A stretch of 64,000 bases of DNA from CAZXEU01 sp964639665 (GCA_964639665.1 CAZXEU010000213.1:20586-84585), one strand, 5' to 3'. Counted from the first letter of the stretch, positions 47,634 to 57,952 are shown. Numbers and translations: made by a program. Notes: generated from the sequence alone by a model not told the origin.

Positions 47634-48524
47634 CTACTGCACCAGTTCGTTGTATTTGGTCAGGTGAGCCGGATCCACTTCCGCCAGTAGCGAGAAAGCC
47701 TGGGAGCTCTGGTCAGACTCCTCGAATACGGCAGTCAGTTCCGTGTACTTGGTCGAAAAGAAGATGTCAAACACGTACTGCCGAGCCAACTCGCGGTATA
47801 GCTCCTGCAAAGTGCTCAAGACGGCCAGTACTGCCTCTCTTGCATCTTCCGGATCCTGAGTGAAGTGATCCAGCCCACCGAAATGGTACTGAAAGTAGGC
47901 CTGTCGCAGAGGCCTGAACCGGGGCCCCGTTAGCTGGTCGGCAAGTTCTCCACGCGGATCCCTGTTGAGCGCGCTCCAGCCGGGAGCATTTCTTGAGTCG
48001 GCAAGCTGCTGAATCCGCTTTGCCTTCTGAAAATGCGCCTCTCCGCCCAGTTCGCTGAATGAGTCATAATCATACCCGAGCATAATGTAGGCATAGAAGT
48101 CGAGCACGGACGTCAGCGCATCATAGCGCTCGACCTCGAACACCAGTGGCGTGCCACGCGCATACGAGAATTCCCAGCTCTCATCATTAATCTGAAGTAC
48201 CGTCGTTTTCGCCGTTGTGCCGTAAATGGGGCGGGTACTGGTAATGATGAGCTGCGCCCGGAATGAGGTCTGCGTCCTGGCCTCCAGGAAAACGATCTGC
48301 ATCGAACACTCGATCCATTCCTCCGGCTGGAAACTGTCCGTCGTCCAGTTGCTCTTGTTCATGTAGTCTTCAACGAGCTCTTTGAGATCGTCCAGATGCG
48401 TGAAACTCGAACCCTGCAATTGCCGGTAATTCACGCTCACGGAGCAGAGAAACTCGCGGGCACCGACCTCGCTGGCCAGACCACACAGCATCAGCAATGC
48501 CGCCGCAATTCGCATGGTACGCAT
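47634..48524 (-). CDS. DUF4835 (PorD-like) exported protein
   Basis: DUF4835 is found mainly in Bacteroidota/Rhodothermota; PorD of Porphyromonas, a type-IX-secretion-associated protein, is its known member. The signal peptide (RTMRIAAALLMLCGLASEVG) is followed by family segments SVSVNYRQLQGSSFTHLDDL, ITSTRPIYGTTAKTTVLQIN, SVLDFYAYIMLGYDYDSFSE and the C-terminal PRFRPLRQAYFQYHFGGLDH. Length about 297 residues, as in the family. No other T9SS gene is in the window. The start could also be the ATG at 48515 or 48539. It lies between the HExxH/barrel protein and the DUF411 gene. Confidence 0.88.
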   Translation of the reverse strand: MRTMRIAAALLMLCGLASEVGAREFLCSVSVNYRQLQGSSFTHLDDLKELVEDYMNKSNWTTDSFQPEEWIECSMQIVFLEARTQTSFRAQLIITSTRPIYGTTAKTTVLQINDESWEFSYARGTPLVFEVERYDALTSVLDFYAYIMLGYDYDSFSELGGEAHFQKAKRIQQLADSRNAPGWSALNRDPRGELADQLTGPRFRPLRQAYFQYHFGGLDHFTQDPEDAREAVLAVLSTLQELYRELARQYVFDIFFSTKYTELTAVFEESDQSSQAFSLLAEVDPAHLTKYNELVQ

Positions 48525-48577
48525 GGTTCTAAGGGGCATTGCACATATACCGGAGGCGCAAGCGAGCGGTTTCCGGC

Positions 48578-51514
48578 CTAGCGGAACGTAATCCATCCAT
48601 GGTCGCGATCCAGGGTAGTGCCCATACGCAGATCGAGATCAAGCTGGTAGTAAAGGCGCAATTGCAGCCCCAGCCCGCCGCCCACGGCCGACAGTTGTTG
48701 CCAGCTTTGCCGACCAGGCGAAGCGGGCCGCATCGTCTCCGCAAAGCCATAGGCGTATACAGCCTTCACGTACAGGGGAACGATCAGGAAGCCGTTGTCG
48801 ACATGCCAGAGAGGCAACACCGCCTCCACATCCCCTCCGTAGTACATTCCCCGTCCCAGAAAGGCATCTTCGTTTCCCCTGGGCAGCAGCTGTCGCAAGC
48901 TGAAGATGGCACCCCGGTTCTGGGCCAGCAGACTTGCGCGTGCGCGAAGCGCCAGGTTCCAGCGCGGCACAATCGCCCGGTGCCAGGAAAGCCGCGCCAG
49001 TATCGTATGCCTGTTCCCTGATGCTTCCGCCCACAGATCCGACAGTCCCGATACGGTAAGCCTGAGTCCGGCCGCCGGCAGGAGGTCTGCCCGGTTGTAC
49101 CGGATACCGTGCGACAGCGATGCCGCCGAAAGCAGGCTCACGTGCGAGCGGAATACACCATGAGAGGTTCCGTCCGCAGAGCGGACTGGCGTCGAAGCTC
49201 CCGCCGCATCGAATCTTCGCTCTCCCAATGCCGAAATACCTGCACCGAGAAGGAGTGTCGTACGACGCACGTTGTCGCGCAGCACGAGCGGCAGCCTCAA
49301 GTCCAGTTGCACTCCCACCTCTTCGCGCCCGAGGCGACGGGCCCTTGACGAGCCACCACCCTCCCTGATTACTACTGTAGACAGTCTGTCGAACGCGGTG
49401 ACTGACATGCGCACGGGCCAAAGGGCGCTTCGGGCGGTCACCTCGCCCCACAACCTCCCAGACTGGTACATCGCTTCCAGGCCATAGGCAGCGCGCTGCA
49501 GCGGGTCTCCGCCCTGCATACCCAATCCGGCGCCGAACCCCAAACGGAAATCACCGCCGTGATCCTCCATCACCGGGTAGCGCGCCAGAGGGAAAAATAT
49601 GCGTGGGGCCATGTGCCGGGTTGCGCGGTAGCGTTCAATGACACCGCCCGCCAGGGCAGGTGCCCTGGAAGGCGCGTCAAGACTCGGAATGTCGGATAGC
49701 GGCAGGCGCTCGGCCGGGCTCACGATGCGCCCCCTCCCGGGGGAAAACGGCGCGATCTTGATGTCAGCACCCTCGTGCCGCGCCTCCACGAAAGCGAGCC
49801 TGCGTCCGTCGGGAGACACCGCGCCCTCAAAAGCCCCGTACGGCACGTTGGTAAGCTGCGCCAGGGCATCCTTTTCCACATCCAGTGCAAAGACATTTAC
49901 CACGCCTCCCAAATCGGCTGCAAGAAGAAGGAATTCGCCGCTCGCGCTCCAAGAGATATCAAATATCGAAGCGTCCCGAAGAAACAGCCAAGGCTCCATG
50001 GCCAGTCCCCGCCCCTGCCGGGCGCGATACAGGCCTTGGACTCCATCCTTGCGCGCCAGCACGGCCACGTCGCCGCTGCCGGGGCGCCTTGCAAGCTGCA
50101 CGAACAGGGTTCGCCGTGCGGCCGTGACCGGCATTATCGCGCCGGCGGAGGAGACGTGGACCCACTGGTTGAATTGGCCCGTGTTCTGCAGTGCCCACAG
50201 TCCGTCTTCAATCTGGAGAGGTGAATGAATGCGTGCTCCTCTTGAAAGCCTGGCAACACTATCCTTCTCGAGATCCAGTCGGAATGCGTCGGCCACAAGC
50301 CTGGTGTGTGCAAGCGGGTCGCGTACGTACCTGGAAAAGACTACGGCATCCCGGTCCTCCGACAAGCTGTAATGGTAGTCCTCCGGGAGCGACTGCAGGC
50401 TGAGCCGCTTCGGCCTGCCGCCTTCGGCATCGAGCTGGTACAGACCCCGGGGCAGGTCATTTCCGCTGGCATGCACGATCAGCGTGCCTCCGTCGAGCCA
50501 TCTGGGACGGCGATAGATGTGACCGGGGCCGCTCGCTATGGCCACCGACTGCGTAAATGGCCCAAGCCGGCGCTGCCTAGCTTCCTCTGCCATACGCATT
50601 TCTCTCCTGAAACGGCGTCCGGTGCGGAAGGGCAATTCGCCCGTGGCCGTCCACAGCTCCACGCCAAAGCCCAGAAACGGAATCTTGTCGTGCAGCCTCG
50701 CCGCACGGCTAATGACATCCGTCCCTGCAAAGTACCGGTAAAGGTTTGCGCCGCCGACATAGTAGCGATCCGGCGGGAGCGCAAATGCCGGTACCTCAAG
50801 CATCTGCGCAAGCGTCCAGGGCCGCCGTGATGCCATGGCAGCCCAGAATTGCATCTGAAAAAGCGGATGGTTGAGCCTGCCGGCACCTGGCTGCAGGTGA
50901 CTCTCATGGTAGACTGCCACTCCTTCCGCGATGCCGGGCGGCACCCACAGCTGGAGAGCTCTCGCCAGATCCGGAGCGACGCGCCGCACGATTCCCACCA
51001 CTCCCCGGCCCGAACCCAGCTGCGCGTGGGCGGCGTGAACCAATTCGTGTGGTGCCACGGCCCATATCCACGACTCGTGGCGGGCGGAAAGCCGGCTGCC
51101 CTTGACGGCAACCGCACCGATTTGCTGCCGGAACGGAACAGGCGAAACCAGCCCGCTCGCACGATCGCTGAATCCGTCGAGTACCACGGGCATTCGCACG
51201 GCGTGACCGCCAGGAAAGCGTGCTTGTGCGCGCGGCAGCTCGGCCTCCAGTATGGCCGCCGTTTCCCGCGCCAGCAATTCCGCGTCACCTTCAAAGATGA
51301 CGTCAAAATGCGGACTACGCAGCACCCGGTACGCCAGTCCGGCAGGCCGGTAGATTACTTCGTAGGCAAGCGGAGCATACTGGCCGTATGCCGCCGCGAC
51401 GAACGCGCTTGCGGCAAAGGCGCCCGCCACGGCCGCGCCGCAGGCAAGCCGCAGCAGGCGAGGCAAGCTACATTGGCCGCATGCGCGCGCGGCGCACCGG
51501 ACAGACTCTGACAT
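48578..51514 (-). CDS. Large exported protein: HExxH peptidase-like domain, PD40 propeller and outer-membrane barrel-like C-terminus
   Basis: From the ATG at 51514 the 978 residues give a signal peptide (LACGAAVAGAFAASAFVAAA), a gluzincin-like domain with APHELVHAAH (HExxH at 156-160) and GIAEGVAVYHES (candidate third ligand Glu ~197), a PD40/WD40-like propeller (~350-640, with WLDGGTLIVHASG and AVSPDGRRLAFVEAR) and a C-terminal beta-barrel-like region (~690-978) ending DHGWITFR. The frame can be extended 27 codons upstream, but those codons are the tRNA-Ser gene. A TTG further in is another possible start. The role is unknown; surface proteolysis or sensing is an inference. Confidence 0.82.
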   Translation of the reverse strand: MSESVRCAARACGQCSLPRLLRLACGAAVAGAFAASAFVAAAYGQYAPLAYEVIYRPAGLAYRVLRSPHFDVIFEGDAELLARETAAILEAELPRAQARFPGGHAVRMPVVLDGFSDRASGLVSPVPFRQQIGAVAVKGSRLSARHESWIWAVAPHELVHAAHAQLGSGRGVVGIVRRVAPDLARALQLWVPPGIAEGVAVYHESHLQPGAGRLNHPLFQMQFWAAMASRRPWTLAQMLEVPAFALPPDRYYVGGANLYRYFAGTDVISRAARLHDKIPFLGFGVELWTATGELPFRTGRRFRREMRMAEEARQRRLGPFTQSVAIASGPGHIYRRPRWLDGGTLIVHASGNDLPRGLYQLDAEGGRPKRLSLQSLPEDYHYSLSEDRDAVVFSRYVRDPLAHTRLVADAFRLDLEKDSVARLSRGARIHSPLQIEDGLWALQNTGQFNQWVHVSSAGAIMPVTAARRTLFVQLARRPGSGDVAVLARKDGVQGLYRARQGRGLAMEPWLFLRDASIFDISWSASGEFLLLAADLGGVVNVFALDVEKDALAQLTNVPYGAFEGAVSPDGRRLAFVEARHEGADIKIAPFSPGRGRIVSPAERLPLSDIPSLDAPSRAPALAGGVIERYRATRHMAPRIFFPLARYPVMEDHGGDFRLGFGAGLGMQGGDPLQRAAYGLEAMYQSGRLWGEVTARSALWPVRMSVTAFDRLSTVVIREGGGSSRARRLGREEVGVQLDLRLPLVLRDNVRRTTLLLGAGISALGERRFDAAGASTPVRSADGTSHGVFRSHVSLLSAASLSHGIRYNRADLLPAAGLRLTVSGLSDLWAEASGNRHTILARLSWHRAIVPRWNLALRARASLLAQNRGAIFSLRQLLPRGNEDAFLGRGMYYGGDVEAVLPLWHVDNGFLIVPLYVKAVYAYGFAETMRPASPGRQSWQQLSAVGGGLGLQLRLYYQLDLDLRMGTTLDRDHGWITFR

Positions 51515-51515
51515 G

Positions 51516-51601
51516 CGGAGGGGGAGGGATTCGAACCCCCGGTAGGCAGAGCCTACAATGGTTTTCGAGACCACCCCGTTCGACCGCTCCGGCACCCCTC
51601 C
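51516..51601 (-). tRNA. tRNA-Ser(CGA)
   Basis: The 86-base minus-strand sequence folds as a class-II tRNA: acceptor GGAGGGG/CCCCTCC with discriminator G, long variable arm TGTAGGCTCTGCCTACC, T-arm GGGGG-TTCGAAT-CCCTC and anticodon loop CTCGAAA (anticodon CGA, reads UCG). CCA is not encoded (CAT follows). Translation of its sense strand gives the common artefact PERSNGVVSKTIVG. It lies 36 bases after alaS and 1 base before the ATG of the large HExxH protein. Confidence 0.97.
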
Positions 51602-51618
51602 GTGTGCCCATGCAAACG

Positions 51619-51635
51619 CCTCCGGAAGCCGGAGG
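51619..51635. terminator. Perfect 7-bp hairpin between alaS and tRNA-Ser
   Basis: CCTCCGG (51619-51625), a 3-base loop and CCGGAGG (51629-51635) form a strong hairpin directly after the alaS stop codon (51638-51640). On the plus strand it is followed by TTTT, on the minus strand by CGTTTGC, so it may end transcripts in either direction or mark processing of an alaS-tRNA transcript. Confidence 0.55.
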
Positions 51636-51637
51636 TT

Positions 51638-54520
51638 TTAGCCGGCAAGCATGTTCCCGAGAACCTCCCCGGCCGCGTCGAGAACCGCGTCCAGGCGTTC
51701 CGGCTCCTTTCCGCCCGCCGTAGCGAGCTCTGGCCTTCCTCCGCCTCCTCCACCCATGCGGCGAGCGAGATCACCAACCAGCCTGCCGGCCTTGAGGCCA
51801 CTCCGGACCAGGTCGTCCGATATAGCCGCCACGAGATAGGCCTTGTCTCCGGATGGATCCGCCGCGCCGAGCAACCCGACGGCATTTTCGCCCATCCGCC
51901 TCCTTAGCGAGGTTCCAAGCGTCCTCAGCGTTTCCATGTCCATTTCCGGCAGCCGGCCTGAGACAAGGCGCACCCCGGCCGCGAGAATGGCCCTAGAGAC
52001 CAGGGGGTCTAGGTGTGCTTCAAGCCGCTCCCTTTGCAGGGCATCCATCGCCTTGGCCAGCTTTCGATTCTCGCTGACCAGGTCTGCCACCAGCTCGTCG
52101 CTGGAATTCCTTAGTCCATGAAAGTGGCTTCGTACCCTGGAGAGCTCCGCAAATTCCCGCTGCACCACGGTGAGGGCATCCAGACCGGCGATAGCCTCCA
52201 CACGCCGCACGCCCGCCGCAACGGATCCCTCCGAGCGAAACAAAAACAGTCCGAGCTCTCCGGTGGCGTCGACGTGTGTACCTCCGCAGAGCTCGACCGA
52301 GAAGGCAAGATCAAACGTCACGACTCGCACCCTGTCTCCGTACTTTTCCCCAAACAGAGCCGTGGCTCCCATCGCCAGCGCTTCTGAAAAGGGTACGTCC
52401 GTAAGGATCTCTGCCGCAACATTGCGCTGTACCATTTTATTAACGCATTCCTGGATGCGCTGCAAGTCGGCCTTCGAGACGCGCTCGTGGTGGTTGAAGT
52501 CGAACCGCAGATGATCGGGTGCCACCAGCGACCCCTTCTGCGCAATTCCGGGGCCAAGTACCTCACGCAGGGCCGCGTGCATGAGGTGCGTTGCCGTATG
52601 GTGCTTTGCAAGACGCGCGCGGCGCGCCGCATCCACGACGGCTTCCACCGGCGCATCCCACGCCACGGGCAGCGTTTCCGTGACATGGAGAATCCGGCCG
52701 GCCGCAGCCTGGGTATCGACAACCCGGATCTCCTGATCCCCGATGCGCAGGATGCCGCGATCTCCCTGCTGTCCGCCACTCTCGCCAAAGAACGGCGTGC
52801 GGTCCAGGACTACAATATATGGGCGTTTGAGCCGCAACAGGCGGATGCTTGCCCCGCGGATTCGGGTGGCCTCGTAGCCGAGGAATTCGGAATCGTCGCC
52901 GGCCGAAACGCGCTGCCAGACCGTATCGTCCGATGGTTCCGCCGCGTGCATTTTCAGAAAGGCGGCATCTTCCGGGTCGATGCGTACGCCGAGCGCGTGG
53001 TCCTGCCGGGCGCGGTTCTTCTGTTCCGCCATGAGCTCGGAATACCGGGTCAGGTCCACGCTCAGCCCTTCTTCCCGAGCCATTAGGTCGGTCAGGTCAA
53101 CCGGAAAACCGTACGTGTCGTGCAACAGGAAGGCTATCTCTCCGGGAACCGTCTTCTCGGCGGCCACGCCCGCGAATTGGGACAGCAGACTTGAGCGGTG
53201 CACCCGGCTCCCGTATGCCTTCTCCAACAGGTCGATCATTCTCGCATCTCCGCCGATGCGTTCCAGCGCCGAGCGCCGGTGACCGTTGGTCAATTGTGCC
53301 AGCTCCCGGACATAGGGCGCAACTCGCTCGAACAGCTTCATGCCATTCCCCAGCGTACGCAGAAACGCGCGCTCTTCGGCTTGAACCATCTGTTCGATCC
53401 GCTTCTTGTGCGTGACAAGTTCTGCGTACTGGGACCCCATTTGAAGGACTACCGTGCGCACAAGCCTGTGCAGAAAGGGCTCTCGAAATCCCAGGAACTG
53501 GTAACCGTACCGGATCGCGCGCCGTAGCAGGCGCCGAATGACATAGCCCCTGCCCATATTTCCCGGCACCACGCCATCGGCAATAGCGAATGCGATGGCC
53601 CGGATGTGATCCGCCACCACACGCTTGGCGATGCGCACCTTCGGCGCCAGTTTCGGGTCTCGGATGTCGTCATAGTCATGCACGTAATCCAGAGGCGACA
53701 GCTCCGCAATCTTTCGGAAGAGCAACGAGAACGCGTCCGTATCATAGGTGCTGCTCTTGCCTTGCAATACGGCCGCCAGGCGCTCCAGTCCCATTCCGGT
53801 ATCGACGTGCCTGGCAGCCAGCGGATCAATGGATCCGTCTCCTACGGCGTTGAACTGGATGAAGACCAGATTCCAGAGCTCTATGACGTCAGGGCTGTCA
53901 GCATTGACCAATTGCTCCCCCGGAACACGGCGCCGCTCCTCCTCGGATCGCAAATCGATGTGGATTTCCGAGCAGGGACCGCACGGGCCCGTGTTGCCCA
54001 TCATCCAGAAATTGTCCTTGGATCCAAAGTAGAGGACGTGGTGCTCCGGCAATCCAGGCTGGCGCTTCCACACTTCTGCCGCTTCATTGTCCGCGCCAAG
54101 CCCGAGAGACTTGTCCCCGGCATGAACGGTCGCATACAACCTGCCCGGATCCAGGCCCCAGCGCTCAGTAAGCAGCTCCCAGGCCCACGCTATTGCCTCC
54201 ACCTTGAAGTAGTCGCCGAAGCTCCAGTTGCCAAGCATCTCGAAAAAGGTGTGGTGATAGGTATCGTGCCCTACCTCCTCGAGATCATTGTGCTTGCCCG
54301 AAACGCGCAGACACTTCTGCGTGTCAACGGCGCGCACGTAATTGCGGCGCCCGGAGCCCAGAAACACGTCCTTGAACTGGTTCATCCCCGCATTCACGAA
54401 CAGCAGGGACGCGTCGCCGTGGGGAACCAGCGCTGAGCTCGGAACCACTTCATGCCCCTTGTCCCGGAAGAAAGCAAGGAAGTCTTCCCGAACCTCGTTT
54501 ATGGTACGCGGTCGGCGCAT
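51638..54520 (-). CDS. alaS: Alanyl-tRNA synthetase
   Basis: AlaS charges tRNA-Ala and edits mischarged Ser/Gly. Present are the aminoacylation domain (INEVREDFLAFFRDKGHEVV; class-II motif 2/3 regions), the editing domain motifs HTATHLMHAALREVLG and ELCGGTHVDATGELG, and the C-terminal DHHA1/C-Ala domain ending GGGGGGRPELATAGG. The ATG at 54520 (MRRPRTINEV) matches the usual N-terminus; the open frame to 54760 overlaps the thiolase gene. With 960 residues it is longer than the common ~875, mainly through mid-protein insertions. It is followed by a perfect hairpin and tRNA-Ser. Confidence 0.97.
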   Translation of the reverse strand: MRRPRTINEVREDFLAFFRDKGHEVVPSSALVPHGDASLLFVNAGMNQFKDVFLGSGRRNYVRAVDTQKCLRVSGKHNDLEEVGHDTYHHTFFEMLGNWSFGDYFKVEAIAWAWELLTERWGLDPGRLYATVHAGDKSLGLGADNEAAEVWKRQPGLPEHHVLYFGSKDNFWMMGNTGPCGPCSEIHIDLRSEEERRRVPGEQLVNADSPDVIELWNLVFIQFNAVGDGSIDPLAARHVDTGMGLERLAAVLQGKSSTYDTDAFSLLFRKIAELSPLDYVHDYDDIRDPKLAPKVRIAKRVVADHIRAIAFAIADGVVPGNMGRGYVIRRLLRRAIRYGYQFLGFREPFLHRLVRTVVLQMGSQYAELVTHKKRIEQMVQAEERAFLRTLGNGMKLFERVAPYVRELAQLTNGHRRSALERIGGDARMIDLLEKAYGSRVHRSSLLSQFAGVAAEKTVPGEIAFLLHDTYGFPVDLTDLMAREEGLSVDLTRYSELMAEQKNRARQDHALGVRIDPEDAAFLKMHAAEPSDDTVWQRVSAGDDSEFLGYEATRIRGASIRLLRLKRPYIVVLDRTPFFGESGGQQGDRGILRIGDQEIRVVDTQAAAGRILHVTETLPVAWDAPVEAVVDAARRARLAKHHTATHLMHAALREVLGPGIAQKGSLVAPDHLRFDFNHHERVSKADLQRIQECVNKMVQRNVAAEILTDVPFSEALAMGATALFGEKYGDRVRVVTFDLAFSVELCGGTHVDATGELGLFLFRSEGSVAAGVRRVEAIAGLDALTVVQREFAELSRVRSHFHGLRNSSDELVADLVSENRKLAKAMDALQRERLEAHLDPLVSRAILAAGVRLVSGRLPEMDMETLRTLGTSLRRRMGENAVGLLGAADPSGDKAYLVAAISDDLVRSGLKAGRLVGDLARRMGGGGGGRPELATAGGKEPERLDAVLDAAGEVLGNMLAG

Positions 54521-54711
54521 GCGTTTTTCCGGTAATCCATAGCCCTGTGATACGCAGAGCCGCCGAATTAGGTGCCCTTCGGAAGCCGAGAGATATCCCT
54601 TGCCGCACGAAAGGAGGCGTGCCCCTCGAAGGCCGCAAGCGCGGTTCTTTCGGCGGATCCGGAACCACAATCGAAATTGCCTAGCCGGCAGGGTCTTAAC
54701 CGCGGAATGCG

Positions 54712-55893
54712 CTAGATCCGCTCCACGGCTACGGCGGCCGCACCGCCCGTGCCGTGACAAATGGCAGCAACACCCGTTTCACTGCCGTGCGTGCGAAGTG
54801 CCTGCAGTAGCGTCACCAGGATGCGGGCTCCCGAGCAGCCTATGGGGTGTCCGAAGGCTATTGCCCCTCCATGCACGTTCAGGCGATCCTGTGAGATTCC
54901 GAGACCTCGACCAAACAGTATGTTGCTGACCGCGAAAGCCTCGTTGTTCTCGAACAGGTCCACGTCCGCGATCTTCATGCCCGTTCGGCTAAGCAGGCGA
55001 CGCACTGCGGCGACGGGAGCCTCGGCGAATCTCCAGGGCTCGCCGCCCACCCAGCACCCTGCCACGACGCGCGCCTTGGGCTGCAGGCCAAGCGCCCGAA
55101 CGGCCTCCCCGCTGGCCAGGACAAGCGCGGCACTTCCATCGCTGATTTGGCTGCTGTTGCCGGCCGTAAGCAGTCCATCCTTCCTGAACACAGTTCGGAG
55201 CTGGGCGAGTTTCTCAATGCTGGTATCAGGACGGATTCCTTCATCCGTTGCCAGCACGGTATTCCCATCCCTTGCCAGCGGAATGATTTCGGCGTCGAGC
55301 ATCCCGCTTGCCGCTGCCGCCGCTGCTCGCCGGTGAGAGACCGCAGCCACTTCGTCCAGGTCTCTTCGCGAAACGTCCGTCTGCTCCAGGAGGCGCTCCA
55401 CCTCCTCTCCCATGGACGCACCCGAAAGTGGATTGGTCAGGCCATCCACCAGGAGCATGTCGGAAACGCGATCCGTGCCGCCGGGCACATACTGCAGCTT
55501 GTCGCGAGCCTCCGCAGAGACCGAGAATCCTGTGCCCGACATGGACTCCACTCCACCTGTGAGCACTATCTCGGCATCGCCCGCGCGAATGTGCGCCGCA
55601 CCCGTAATAATCCCCATCATGCCGGAAGCGCATACCATGTCGAGCGCCACCGCGTCAACCGAATCTGGGAATCCTGCCTTCAACGCTGCCTGGCGCGGCA
55701 AAAGTTGGCCGTGGCCCCCGCGCAAGACATTGCCGAACACCACCAGATCCACGTCTGCAGCAGCGAGATCTGCGCGCGAGGCCGCCTCCCGCATGATAGG
55801 CGCGGCAAGATCCGCCGGGGACCAGTCCTTGAGAGCTCCTCCGAAGCGTCCGATCGGCGACCGGACGGCAGCAATCACAAAGACATCACGCAT
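54712..55893 (-). CDS. Acetyl-CoA C-acyltransferase (thiolase)
   Basis: The family condenses two acetyl-CoA or cleaves 3-ketoacyl-CoA. The nucleophilic Cys is in VCASGMMGI (residue ~87), with the active-site His in [17 protein letters not shown] and the second Cys in [14 protein letters not shown] at the C-terminus. At 393 residues the length is normal. It overlaps the DUF255 gene by 8 bases. It may serve beta-oxidation together with the acyl-CoA ligase at 12.6 kb, or polyhydroxybutyrate/acetoacetate metabolism. Confidence 0.95.
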   Translation of the reverse strand: MRDVFVIAAVRSPIGRFGGALKDWSPADLAAPIMREAASRADLAAADVDLVVFGNVLRGGHGQLLPRQAALKAGFPDSVDAVALDMVCASGMMGIITGAAHIRAGDAEIVLTGGVESMSGTGFSVSAEARDKLQYVPGGTDRVSDMLLVDGLTNPLSGASMGEEVERLLEQTDVSRRDLDEVAAVSHRRAAAAAASGMLDAEIIPLARDGNTVLATDEGIRPDTSIEKLAQLRTVFRKDGLLTAGNSSQISDGSAALVLASGEAVRALGLQPKARVVAGCWVGGEPWRFAEAPVAAVRRLLSRTGMKIADVDLFENNEAFAVSNILFGRGLGISQDRLNVHGGAIAFGHPIGCSGARILVTLLQALRTHGSETGVAAICHGTGGAAAVAVERI

Positions 55894-57931
55894 GCGCCAA
55901 TCGCATTATCATTTGCTCAACGCTTGTCGTAGGAGCATCACATTGAAGGGACCGGCAGACGTAAGCCGTGGCCGTTCCCTCCAGGCTCTTGTACGCTGCG
56001 AGGCCCGGCACTACGCGAGTCAGGTCGTCCGGTGCCTTGCCCTCCGGTCGCAACATTACCACTTTCCGCGGCAGAAAGTGCCTTCGCAAATTCTGCAGCA
56101 TCGCCTTGGTGTCGGGCGCATCGGGATCACCGGCAATTACTACCTCAAAAGACGGCCCCAGCGCAAAGTCCAGCGCCGATAACATGGCCGTAAACCCGGA
56201 CGGGTGGGCCTCGATCGCGGCCGCAAAGCACCGCACTAGTGCATGCGCACGCTCTTCCTGCTGCGCGTCGGCGCTGAGGCGCGCCAAACGCAACAGATTC
56301 ATCATCATTACGGAGTTGCCAGAGGGGCAGGCTCCGTCGTATGCGTCCTTGGGGCGTACAACCAGCGATTCAGCGTCATCAGCCGTAAGGTAGAATGCAC
56401 CTCTGGCGTCGTCCCAGAAGTGCTCCAGGCACCTTGTAGCCAGCAGCAATGCTTCCTCCAGATACTCTGCTGCATACGTGGTCTCGTAGAGTTCAAGGAG
56501 TCCCCATACGTAGAATGCATAGTCATCCAGCATGCCGCTTACGCCAGACTCACCGCGTCGCCAGCGATGAAGCAGGCGCCCCCCGGAGAGGGTCAGGTTG
56601 TCCCGCACGAACCTCGCCGCGCGGCATGCCGCGGCGGCGTACCGCGGCTCTTCGAAGGAACGCGAGGCGACACTCAGGGCGGCAATCATCAGGCCGTTCC
56701 AGTCGGTGAGCACTTTGTCGTCCTTGCCAGGACGTACGCGGCGCTTGCGGTTTTCAAGGAGCTGCGTTCGCGCTTCCTCCAGACGGGCTTCGTCCGCGTT
56801 CCGCGTCAGGTACAATACGTTTTCGCCTGTGAGCTTGCCTGTAGCCTCGTCCGCAAAATTGCCTTCCTCGCGCACGCTGAAAGCCTCGGCCGCGAACCGG
56901 AACAGCGCCTTGTCCAGGACCTGCTCTAGCTCGTGCTGGTGCCACACGTAGAACTTGCCTTCGCGTCCCTCGCTGTCCGCGTCCTCGGCCGTGTAAAACC
57001 CGCCTTCCGGTCCCGTCAGGTCCGACAGGACGTAGGTAATGATTTCCCTTGCAACACGCTGGTAGAGCGGCTTCCCCGTCGCCCGGTAGGCCTCGGCATA
57101 CGCAATCACATGCAGCGCCTGGTCATAGAGCATTTTTTCAAAATGAGGGAGCTTCCATTCGGCATCCGTCGAATAGCGATGAAAGCCGAAGCCCACCTGA
57201 TCGAAAATGCCGCCCATGCGCATCTTCTGCAGCGTGACCTCCACCATGCGAAGCGCATCGGCTTCACCGGTACGCCGCCAGTACCGGAGCAGGAACATCA
57301 GGCCGTGGGGCGAAGGGAACTTTGGTGCGGACCCAAACCCTCCACGTTCCACGTCGAAGCGGCTCCTTAGTTGGTGGTAGGCCTTGGTCATGGTCTGCAC
57401 ACTCGGCATCTCAGCGCCCATGTCCGCCCTTGCCGTCGCAGCCAGGTTACCCGCAAGCCTGAGGGCCTCGCGGTCTATATCCTCCCTTCGCTCGTGCCAG
57501 AATTCCTGAATGCGCGGTACCAGGTCCAGCATGCCGATTCTCCCGAACCGGCTTTCGCGCGGAAAATACGTGCCGGCAAAGAACGGCCGACCTTTAGACG
57601 TCATGACAATGGTGAGCGGCCAGCCGCCACTGCCCGTGAGCATCTGGCACACGGTCATGTACACGGAATCTATGTCCGGCCGCTCCTCGCGGTCCACCTT
57701 GATATTGACAAAGGCCTCGTTCATCAGGCGCGCGACCGCCGGATCCTCGAAGGATTCCCGTTCCATGACGTGGCACCAGTGACATGTGGAGTAGCCGATG
57801 GAAAGAAACACTGGTACATCGCGCGAGCGTGCAGCATCGAAGGCTGCCGGTGACCAGGGCCACCAGTTGACAGGATTGTCCCGGTGCTGCAAGAGATACG
57901 GACTGGCGGAATCGGCTAGGCGGTTGGCCAT
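55886..57931 (-). CDS. DUF255/YyaL-family thioredoxin-fold and (alpha/alpha)6-barrel protein
   Basis: The N-terminal thioredoxin-like DUF255 domain has [40 protein letters not shown] (CxxC) and [12 protein letters not shown]; the rest resembles an N-acylglucosamine-2-epimerase-like barrel. Proteins of this type (YyaL, SPATA20) are cytosolic with an unsettled role; cellobiose-epimerase- or redox-related activities have been proposed. At 681 residues it has the family's length. It sits between glycerate kinase (21 bases) and thiolase (8-base overlap). Confidence 0.93.
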   Translation of the reverse strand: MANRLADSASPYLLQHRDNPVNWWPWSPAAFDAARSRDVPVFLSIGYSTCHWCHVMERESFEDPAVARLMNEAFVNIKVDREERPDIDSVYMTVCQMLTGSGGWPLTIVMTSKGRPFFAGTYFPRESRFGRIGMLDLVPRIQEFWHERREDIDREALRLAGNLAATARADMGAEMPSVQTMTKAYHQLRSRFDVERGGFGSAPKFPSPHGLMFLLRYWRRTGEADALRMVEVTLQKMRMGGIFDQVGFGFHRYSTDAEWKLPHFEKMLYDQALHVIAYAEAYRATGKPLYQRVAREIITYVLSDLTGPEGGFYTAEDADSEGREGKFYVWHQHELEQVLDKALFRFAAEAFSVREEGNFADEATGKLTGENVLYLTRNADEARLEEARTQLLENRKRRVRPGKDDKVLTDWNGLMIAALSVASRSFEEPRYAAAACRAARFVRDNLTLSGGRLLHRWRRGESGVSGMLDDYAFYVWGLLELYETTYAAEYLEEALLLATRCLEHFWDDARGAFYLTADDAESLVVRPKDAYDGACPSGNSVMMMNLLRLARLSADAQQEERAHALVRCFAAAIEAHPSGFTAMLSALDFALGPSFEVVIAGDPDAPDTKAMLQNLRRHFLPRKVVMLRPEGKAPDDLTRVVPGLAAYKSLEGTATAYVCRSLQCDAPTTSVEQMIMRLAHA

Positions 57932-57952
57932 GATGGTTCGAAGAGCCTGCGG

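Noticed and set aside
51388..51723. Plus-strand frame of 111 codons over the tRNA-Ser region
   Set aside because: Its middle is the antisense translation of tRNA-Ser, a familiar artefact (GGGGIRTPGR...); no family features elsewhere.
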